64,000 nt of DNA. Source: Bacillota bacterium (lineage in GTDB: Bacteria; Bacillota; Clostridia; Christensenellales; Aristaeellaceae). The stretch lies in contig JAEWVC010000070.1 in NCBI GenBank assembly GCA_023459275.1, positions 1 through 64,000 of the forward strand, read 5' to 3'. Every line of letters starts with the position of its first letter. Within the stretch, counting starts at the first letter, position 1. The translations under genes and the position numbers were made by a program. Positions 57,980 through 64,000 of the stretch are shown one piece after another. The notes below the pieces were generated by a model. The model was not told the DNA's origin. It saw nothing but the letters and a program-made list of their open reading frames with translations, and did no database searches.

Positions 57980-59506
57980 TCAGGATTGTCCTTCACGGCG
58001 CTTAAGCAAATGCCTGATCCTTGCCCCTACGGCCCGCATTTGGCCCCTGTCCAGAAGCCAGCCCGCGCAGGCAGTGACAAGGGCAGCGTACAGTGTGAGC
58101 GCCGCGGCGTACGCAATCCACAGCGCAAAGCGCGGCGGGTCAAGGGGCCTAAGCAAAAAAGGCAGGCAGATCAGGCCGCCCGTTACAAGCACCCGGGCCA
58201 TGCGCCGCAATGTTCCCGTGAAGGGCAGGCCCGTGATGGCCCGGGGCACGAACCAGAGCTGGATGCCCACCCTTGTCAGGTTGGAAAGCAGGATGCCGGC
58301 GGCGATGCCGGGCAGGCCGAAGGCAAGGCCAAGCCCGAGCCCCAGCGAAAAGCCCAGCGCCACCTGCAGCGTATTGTGGTGCCGCGTTTCCCGGAATTTT
58401 CCGGCGGAGATCACCATCAGGTCCAGGGGCGCCTTGATCTGGTCGGTAAGCCCCTCCAGCGTCAGCAGCACGCCCAGGATGGGCACCACGTAGCTTACAT
58501 CCTGAATTCCCCGGGTGTACAGGCGCACGAAGGGCACGATCAGGGCCATGGATACGGAGTACAGCACCGTGATCATGGACAGGAACAAAAACTCGTATTC
58601 CCTGTACGCCCGGCGAAAGCTGTCCGTCTCCCCGCGGGCGATGAGGTCGCCGAAGGAGGCGTACAGGCCCGTGGACGCCATTTTCAAAATCCCCCAAAGC
58701 CCCACCGTGACCAGGTGATAGGTGCCGTACACGCTGATGAGCTTGGCATCCCTGGTGATGAGGGTGGTGAGGATGATGCCCATGCCCTGGTGCAGCGTTA
58801 CGGTAAGCTGCTGGTACAGCGCATCCCACCGGCGGTGAAGGGGCGCCCTGTCAGGCGCGGCCTTGTAGTCCACATAGGGGTAATGGCGGCGGACATAGGC
58901 CCACAGGACCAGGGAACGCAAAAGGATGGTCAGACCTGCCAGGAGCCGCAAAAGGACGATATCGGCCTTAAGAAGGGACAGTGCCACGATCACGGCGGTC
59001 TGCAGCACCAGCGAGGCCATGGAGGCCAGGGACACCACATAGGTTTTCTGATCGGCGGTAAGCAGCACCCGGTAACGGGAGAGGGTGAAGAACTCCAGCG
59101 TGCCGGATAGGCCCATCACGGCCACCAGGATCCCCACCGACAGGGGGGACAGGCTGGATACCGGCACCACCAGGGGATAGACCACCGAAAAGACCAGGGT
59201 GATCCCGGCGAACAGCGCCCCGGAGGCTTGGTAGAAGCGGCGCGCCGCCGAGACGATGGCGCTCACCTTCGCGTGGTCGTTCTCGCTCAGCGGCTTGTAC
59301 AGCCCATAGATGGCGGCCGCCGCCAGACCGGCCTCCACCAGCTTGAAGTAGCCCATGAACTCCGTGATGGAGGCCACCAGGCCGTTGATTTCCGAACCGT
59401 AATAAGCCATCATCAGCCGGGGCGTTAAAAACCCCAGCAGCATGGCGGCAATTTGATAGGCTCCCGTGGCCAGGGTGTTGCGCAAGGCAGCTTTCGTGCG
59501 GCTCAT
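57980..59506 (-). CDS. MOP-superfamily polysaccharide flippase
   Basis: About 508 residues with 12-14 membrane helices. It resembles Wzx/RfbX-type exporters that flip lipid-linked glycans across the membrane (ATGAYQIAAMLLGFLTPRLM, YYGSEINGLVASITEFMGYF). No glycosyltransferase or polymerase gene is adjacent, so its substrate cannot be guessed. The ATG at 59506 begins the conserved part but has no clear ribosome site; the two-hairpin repeat ends 11 bp upstream, which suggests that the repeat displaced the native leader. It is followed by recD2. Confidence 0.8.
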   Translation of the reverse strand: MSRTKAALRNTLATGAYQIAAMLLGFLTPRLMMAYYGSEINGLVASITEFMGYFKLVEAGLAAAAIYGLYKPLSENDHAKVSAIVSAARRFYQASGALFAGITLVFSVVYPLVVPVSSLSPLSVGILVAVMGLSGTLEFFTLSRYRVLLTADQKTYVVSLASMASLVLQTAVIVALSLLKADIVLLRLLAGLTILLRSLVLWAYVRRHYPYVDYKAAPDRAPLHRRWDALYQQLTVTLHQGMGIILTTLITRDAKLISVYGTYHLVTVGLWGILKMASTGLYASFGDLIARGETDSFRRAYREYEFLFLSMITVLYSVSMALIVPFVRLYTRGIQDVSYVVPILGVLLTLEGLTDQIKAPLDLMVISAGKFRETRHHNTLQVALGFSLGLGLGLAFGLPGIAAGILLSNLTRVGIQLWFVPRAITGLPFTGTLRRMARVLVTGGLICLPFLLRPLDPPRFALWIAYAAALTLYAALVTACAGWLLDRGQMRAVGARIRHLLKRREGQS

Positions 59507-59516
59507 GGAGGTCACC

Positions 59517-59578
59517 GGTACAGGGGACTCCGTCCCCTGCACCCCTGCTCAAGGGGTACATCCCTTGAGAATCCCTTT
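59517..59578 (-). repeat. Two-hairpin interspersed repeat upstream of the flippase (inverted copy)
   Basis: On the minus strand GGGATTCTCAAGGG, a closing CCCTTGAGCAGGGG and the hairpin CAGGGGACGGAGTCCCCTG. Compared with 55031-55086, the second stem has changed on both arms together (C-G to AC-GT), which keeps pairing. It faces the copy at 55031, so the two flank comF-recD2-flippase as inverted repeats. Confidence 0.75.
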
Positions 59579-59752
59579 CTTTTCTATTTTACAGGAGAAG
59601 GGCTTGATATGCAAGGGAGGGGGACCGGCAGCGTACGCTTTAAGCGCTGTCAACTGCCAGGGGGTGGGATAGAAGCGAACCAAAAGCGCCGGGCGGGAAA
59701 CAAGGCTCAAACAGCCCATGTGCCCGCCCGGCGCCGCGGAATTCAAAAAATG

Positions 59753-60628
59753 CTAAATGGTATCGAAATACGGTTCCGGTTTGGCATTGAAGAAAAACAA
59801 GCCCACCGCATCAATACCCAGATGGCTGCCCATGACGCTGCTGATCTGGCTGATGATGAAGGTGGTGGCTCCCAGCTTTTCCGAGAGCAGCTTTTTCACC
59901 TTCTCCACGCCCGCCGGGTTGTCGGAGTGGGAAATGCCGATGATTTGGTTGGGAAAGGCGGCGACCCTCTCCGCCAGGATGTCCACGATCATGCCCAGCG
60001 CCTTTTGGGTGCCCCGGGCCTTCTTGATCACCTGGATCAACCCGTTTTTCACATCCAGAATGGGCCGCACGTCCAGAATGGAACCCAGCACTCCCGCCAG
60101 CTTGCTGATCCGGCCGCCCTTCACCAGCCAGCCGATGTCGGCGATAGTGAACACATGCTCCACATGGCTTACCAACTGGGTGGCGTAATCCACCGCCTGG
60201 TCAAAACTGCAGCCGGATTCGATATACTTGATGGTCTGCAGCGCGATGAGCCCTGTGGCCACCGATCCGCCCTTGGAATCCACGATGGCCATGCGGATCT
60301 GCGGATATTTCTGCTGAAATTCCTGCATGATCACCCGGGCGATCTGATAGGTGCCCGACAGCGCGGAGGAAAAGGCCAGATAAATGAAATCATCGCCCCT
60401 GCCGCACATGCTTTGGAAAAGCCGGTATATATCCTCCGGTCCCACTTGGGAGGTTTTGGGCACGATGCCCCGGCGCATGGCGTTGAACACTTCGTCTGTG
60501 GTGATTTCCACCCGGTCCCGGTAGTCGTTCCCCTCCACCATTACGTGCAGGGGGAGCAAGCCCACGCCGTATTTTTCCATGACCTCCTGGGGAAGGTCGC
60601 AGGTGCTGTCCACAATGAGCCTGATCAT
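59753..60628 (-). CDS. DegV family fatty-acid-binding protein
   Basis: About 291 residues. The N-terminal IRLIVDSTCDLP, the KTSQVGPEDIYRLF segment, FSSALSGTYQIAR and the C-terminal IGIDAVGLFFF are typical of DegV proteins. Family members bind fatty acids and present them to the kinase FakA; no fakA lies nearby, and clostridia carry many DegV paralogues. GAGGCGG precedes the ATG at 60628. The gene stands alone between the flippase and the aldo/keto reductase. Confidence 0.9.
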   Translation of the reverse strand: MIRLIVDSTCDLPQEVMEKYGVGLLPLHVMVEGNDYRDRVEITTDEVFNAMRRGIVPKTSQVGPEDIYRLFQSMCGRGDDFIYLAFSSALSGTYQIARVIMQEFQQKYPQIRMAIVDSKGGSVATGLIALQTIKYIESGCSFDQAVDYATQLVSHVEHVFTIADIGWLVKGGRISKLAGVLGSILDVRPILDVKNGLIQVIKKARGTQKALGMIVDILAERVAAFPNQIIGISHSDNPAGVEKVKKLLSEKLGATTFIISQISSVMGSHLGIDAVGLFFFNAKPEPYFDTI

Positions 60629-60870
60629 AGTTCCGCCTCGATGAATATGAATTAACCCTTTGGCATAAGCCGCACCGTTATGACGGACGGTCACCCTTCA
60701 TTATAACAGGGCATCGGCATGTGTCAAGCAGATGAATGTGAAGGTTTGGCGAATGTTTGCAATAGATGCTTCCGCAGGTTACAGAAGGCCGGCAAAAGCC
60801 CTGCAAGGGGGCAAAATTCAAGAAGAAAAAGGCCGCGGCGAAAGCGGCCTTATCAAGGGAGGAGTTTCGG

Positions 60871-62034
60871 CTATTTGGCCAGCATTGCGGCATACCTTTC
60901 CATCACGCCGGGGATGTCGATATCCTGGGGGCAGAGCTGCTTGCATGCGCCGCACTTAAGGCAGGCGGAGGGGAGCTCGTTGGGCTCCATGGCGTCCAGG
61001 GTAAAGCGCATGGAAGCGGAGTTCAGGTTGCTTGCTTCATTGTACATGTTGATGAGCTTGGGGATGTCAAGCCCTTGGGGGCAGGCTTCGCAGCAGTAGC
61101 GGCAGGCGGTGCAGGGGACAAGGTGCATCATGCTTTCCATGGCGTCCAAAAGCAGCTTTACTTCCGCGCCGGAAAGCGCATCCTCCTTTTCAAACAGGGC
61201 CACGTTTTCCACCACCTGCTCCATGGTAGTCATGCCGCTTAAGACCGTCAGGATGTTGGGCAAGGTCTGCAAAAAGCGGAAGGCCCAGGAGGCGACGGAG
61301 GCGCCGGGCCGGTTTTTTTGCAAAAGCGCGTCAGTTTCCGGCGAAAGGCTGGCCAGCCGGCCGCCCCGCACCGGCTCCATGACGACCACCGGAATGCCGT
61401 GGCTTGTAACGACCTCGTATTTGCGCTTGGCGTCCTGCATGACCCAGTCCATGTAGTTCAGCTGAAGCTGCGCAAACTCAAAGCAATCGTACATGTCCAG
61501 GAAGCGGTCGATGGTATCCGCCCGGCCGTGGGCGGAAAATCCCAGATGGCGGATGCGGCCCAGCCGCTTTTGTTCAAGCAGGTAATCCACCACCCGCAGA
61601 TCCCCGTCGGTATAAAAGCCCAGGGAAGTTTCGCAAAGGTTGTGGAGCAGGTAAAAGTCAAAATATTCCACGCCGCAGCGCCGGAGCTGGTCTTCAAAAA
61701 TGGCGGCGACGGAAGGGATGGCCTCGCCCGTGAGGTAACCGATGGGCTCGATCTGCCCATTCCGGTACTGCATCATGTGTCCCGGGAGTTTGGTGGCAAG
61801 GTACCAGCTCTCCCTGGGATACCGCCCGAGCACCTTGCCAACAAAGGGCTCGGAGGCACCGTCGTGATAGCGGTAGGCGGTGTCGAAGTAGTTGACACCG
61901 TGGTCATAGGCGTATTCGATGATCCCCCGGGCCTTTTCCTCATCAATGGCACCGCGGCTTCCAAGCGTCGGGAGCCGCATATTTCCCATGCCCAGCGCGG
62001 AGATCCGCAGGCCGTGAAAAGGGTGGTAAATCAT
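60871..62034 (-). CDS. Aldo/keto reductase with C-terminal 4Fe-4S domain
   Basis: About 387 residues. Residues ~1-280 form the TIM-barrel reductase (LGMGNMRLP, VNYFDTAYRYHDGASE with the catalytic Asp and Tyr, and a Lys in YLATKLPG). The last ~100 residues carry two cysteine clusters, CTACRYCCEACPQ and CLKCGACKQLCPQ, each suited to a 4Fe-4S centre. This subfamily is common in anaerobes and probably transfers electrons between ferredoxin-like carriers and a carbonyl or alcohol substrate, which is unknown. The ATG at 62034 is chosen because AAGGAAGGA then has good spacing. Confidence 0.9.
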   Translation of the reverse strand: MIYHPFHGLRISALGMGNMRLPTLGSRGAIDEEKARGIIEYAYDHGVNYFDTAYRYHDGASEPFVGKVLGRYPRESWYLATKLPGHMMQYRNGQIEPIGYLTGEAIPSVAAIFEDQLRRCGVEYFDFYLLHNLCETSLGFYTDGDLRVVDYLLEQKRLGRIRHLGFSAHGRADTIDRFLDMYDCFEFAQLQLNYMDWVMQDAKRKYEVVTSHGIPVVVMEPVRGGRLASLSPETDALLQKNRPGASVASWAFRFLQTLPNILTVLSGMTTMEQVVENVALFEKEDALSGAEVKLLLDAMESMMHLVPCTACRYCCEACPQGLDIPKLINMYNEASNLNSASMRFTLDAMEPNELPSACLKCGACKQLCPQDIDIPGVMERYAAMLAK

Positions 62035-62272
62035 GGACATCCTTCCTTCCAAAGAAAAGTATCTTTTGCCGGGGCATGCATGCCCGCAAGCATACGATAC
62101 CATTTGGAGCTTACTTCAAGTCAAGCACTTTTTAATTTTCGTTGTTTCGTTTTTACGGCGCTGCTGGAATTTATACTATTTCCAAACATTTCCGTTCTGG
62201 AGGAAATAACATTTTACAACAGTATTAGCCTCCCTCTCCTTTGAAAGATTGGGAAAAACCACCTGCCACCCT

Positions 62273-62301
62273 TTGACAAATGACTAGGGAAAGTCTATAC
62301 T
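62273..62301 (+). promoter_or_regulatory. Consensus promoter of the C69 peptidase gene
   Basis: TTGACA (62273-62278), a 17-bp spacer and TATACT (62296-62301), about 45 bp before the start codon. The 240 bp upstream are A/T-rich and show no gene. Confidence 0.8.
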
Positions 62302-62346
62302 TGTCTCGTCATTGGAGGATAACTTAATATAAGGGAGGGTTTGTGG

Positions 62347-64000
62347 ATGAAAACCGGTAAGCTCTTCAAGGTACTGCTGCTGGCAACCGTGTTTGTGATG
62401 GTTGCCGCGCCCGCGCTTGCCTGCACGCCGATGGCGGTGGGCTCCAAGGCTTCCGTGGACGGATCGGTAATGGTCTCCCATACCTGTGACGGCTGGTATG
62501 ACCAGCGGATCCAGATCGTCCCCGGCGGAGAGTATGCGCCCGGCACGATGATGGACATCTACGTGGATCTGTGCCTGGCCACCCGTCCCGACAAAGAGCC
62601 TCAAAAGGTGGGGGAGATCCCCCAGGCGGAGAAGACCAACACGTACTTCCATATCGGCTATCCCTTCATGAACGACAAACAGGTGATGATGGGCGAGTTC
62701 ACCTGGAGCGGCCGGGAAGAAGTGTATTGCCCCACCGGCATGCTGTACATCGCGAACCTGGAGCAGCTGGGCCTTCAGCGCGCCTCTACCGCCCGTGAAG
62801 CCGTTCAGGTGATGGGCGCTTTGGCCGAGAAATACGGCTACGGCGACGGCGGTGAGACGCTGGCGGTTGGCGATACCAAGGAAGTCTGGATCTTTGAAGT
62901 TTGCGGCGGCGGCCCCCTCTGGACAGCTGACAGCGGCATGCCCGGCGCCCACTGGGCCGCGCAGCGGCTGCCTGACGACCAGGTGTTCGTCGGCGCCAAC
63001 CGTGCCCGTATCGGCGTGATCGATTTTAAGGATGACGCGAATTTCATGTATTCCACCGACCTGACCAAGCTGCCCGAGCAGATGGGCTGGTGGAAGGAAG
63101 GCGAGGACTTCAACTTCGCGAACATCTTCAATCCGGAACCCTACGGCGCGCCCTTCTACCAGGCACGCCGCGAGTGGCGGGCCTTCAGCCTGCTGGCTCC
63201 CTCCCAGGAGTTCCCCATCCTGGACGAATACAGTGCTTATCCCTTCTCCGTCAAGCCGGATGAACTGGTAAGCGTCAAGGATGTCATGGACATCTACAGC
63301 GACCACATGGAGGGTACGGCTTACGATTTGACCACGGATGCGGCCTCCGAGCCCTTCGGCAACCCCAACCGCTGGCCCATCAATTCCAACCAGAAGCCGG
63401 AAGGCATGGAAGGGCAGGACTGGGAGCGCGCCATCGCCTTGTTCCGCTGCTCCTACAGCTTCGTGTCCCAGAGCCGCGCCTGGCTGCCAGACGCCATCGG
63501 CGGCGTGCTGTGGTTCGGCGAGGATGCCCCGGATACCACGGTGTATGTGCCCATTTACTGCGGCGTCACCGAGATCCCGCTTCCCTGGACCCAGGGCAAG
63601 CGCGCCGAGTTTGACCGCGACAGCGCCTGGTGGGCCTTCAACCTGGTGAACAACTGGGCGAACCTGCGCTGGAATGCCATGTACGAGGAGATCCGCGCCA
63701 AGAAGGCCAGCTTCGAGGACGTGTTCTTCGCCAACCAGCAGGCCGTGGAGGAAGAAGCCCTGAAGCTGTACAACGAGGATCCCCAAAAGGCGGTGGAATA
63801 CCTGACGACAGTGACCTGCGACAACATGAATACCGTGGAGCAGGGCTGGTGGGATTTCGCCTGGCACCTGATCGGAAAATACTACGACGGCGGCGTTATC
63901 AATGATAACGGCTCCATGGGCCGCCTGGGCTACCCCCAGGAATACCTGGAGAAGGTGGGCTTTGGTGAGACCGCGGTCAAGGATCTGGAGACCATCCAGG
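62347..64000 (+). CDS. Secreted C69-family dipeptidase, 3' end beyond the window
   Basis: 551 codons are visible and the frame is still open at the window's last base. The signal peptide (MKTGKLFKVLLLATVFVM) ends in APALA, directly followed by Cys26. In C69/PepD N-terminal-nucleophile hydrolases this Cys is the catalytic residue, freed here by signal-peptide cleavage. Family features continue: CTPMAVGSKASVDGSVMVSH, the WIFEVCGGGPLW segment, FVGANRARIG and YSFVSQSRAWLP. It probably cleaves dipeptides outside the membrane. AGGGAGGG precedes the ATG. A long open frame on the opposite strand is a codon-bias shadow. Confidence 0.88.
   Translation, partial: MKTGKLFKVLLLATVFVMVAAPALACTPMAVGSKASVDGSVMVSHTCDGWYDQRIQIVPGGEYAPGTMMDIYVDLCLATRPDKEPQKVGEIPQAEKTNTYFHIGYPFMNDKQVMMGEFTWSGREEVYCPTGMLYIANLEQLGLQRASTAREAVQVMGALAEKYGYGDGGETLAVGDTKEVWIFEVCGGGPLWTADSGMPGAHWAAQRLPDDQVFVGANRARIGVIDFKDDANFMYSTDLTKLPEQMGWWKEGEDFNFANIFNPEPYGAPFYQARREWRAFSLLAPSQEFPILDEYSAYPFSVKPDELVSVKDVMDIYSDHMEGTAYDLTTDAASEPFGNPNRWPINSNQKPEGMEGQDWERAIALFRCSYSFVSQSRAWLPDAIGGVLWFGEDAPDTTVYVPIYCGVTEIPLPWTQGKRAEFDRDSAWWAFNLVNNWANLRWNAMYEEIRAKKASFEDVFFANQQAVEEEALKLYNEDPQKAVEYLTTVTCDNMNTVEQGWWDFAWHLIGKYYDGGVINDNGSMGRLGYPQEYLEKVGFGETAVKDLETIQ

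Noticed and set aside
62284..63867. 527-codon minus-strand open frame opposite the C69 peptidase
   Set aside because: The plus strand has a consensus promoter, ribosome site, signal peptide and family motifs throughout.

Overview
The window looks like a chromosomal segment of an anaerobic Gram-positive bacterium of class Clostridia, probably a gut or rumen lineage near Christensenellales/Aristaeellaceae. The order-level guess is weak: it rests on gene style, not on a marker tree. Supporting signs are strong GGAGG-type ribosome binding sites, frequent GTG/TTG starts, consensus sigma-A promoters, secreted proteins with Gram-positive signal peptides, and firmicute families such as DnaD, a DnaI-type loader, RecD2, an ECF-type folate S component and RsmA. 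The DNA is GC-rich for a clostridium. I saw no rRNA, tRNA, CRISPR array, prophage or transposase.

Layout. 0-3 kb: interspersed and tandem repeats beside an ECF sigma/membrane anti-sigma pair. 3-9.3 kb: an unknown secreted protein, an AraC-phosphotransferase fusion and a 1,247-residue secreted leucine-rich-repeat protein made of six modules. 9.4-14 kb: a three-gene monosaccharide ABC importer behind a strong promoter with a LacI-type operator-like palindrome, followed by a remnant of an MFS transporter. 14.2-20 kb: three secreted alpha/beta-hydrolase esterases, two of them paralogues, which together with the importer suggest plant polysaccharide use. 20.5-24.8 kb: a glycerate module (CdaR-type regulator, GntP permease, glycerate 2-kinase). 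25-31 kb: a minus-strand run of a membrane AraC regulator, two 3-methyladenine DNA glycosylases (one fused to a nucleotidyltransferase-like domain), a DinB-like protein, endonuclease III and a FolT-type folate transporter subunit. 31-39.4 kb: secreted metallophosphoesterase, isocitrate dehydrogenase, TraX-like membrane protein, PDZ membrane protein, an OmpR/histidine-kinase pair and a MATE exporter. 39.6-54.8 kb: mostly plus-strand housekeeping (dnaX, GNAT, YcaQ-like protein, rsmA, DnaD-like protein, DnaI-like loader, pyrophosphatase, an ArsC-fold protein that has lost its cysteine, a degenerate c-di-GMP EAL protein, a secreted propeller-like protein, a GlpA-like flavoprotein). 55-62 kb: minus-strand comF, recD2, flippase, degV and an iron-sulfur aldo/keto reductase. 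62.3 kb to the end: a secreted C69 dipeptidase that runs off the window.

The most unusual material is (1) the Tag-nucleotidyltransferase fusion overlapping a second, complete Tag gene and, through it, a membrane AraC regulator; (2) several interspersed repeat families, including a two-hairpin element with compensatory stem changes and a palindrome whose loop holds the stop codon of a flavoprotein gene, so that repeats supply gene ends; (3) the AraC-kinase fusion; and (4) the six-module LRR protein. None of this amounts to a proven new system; each is listed with a test.
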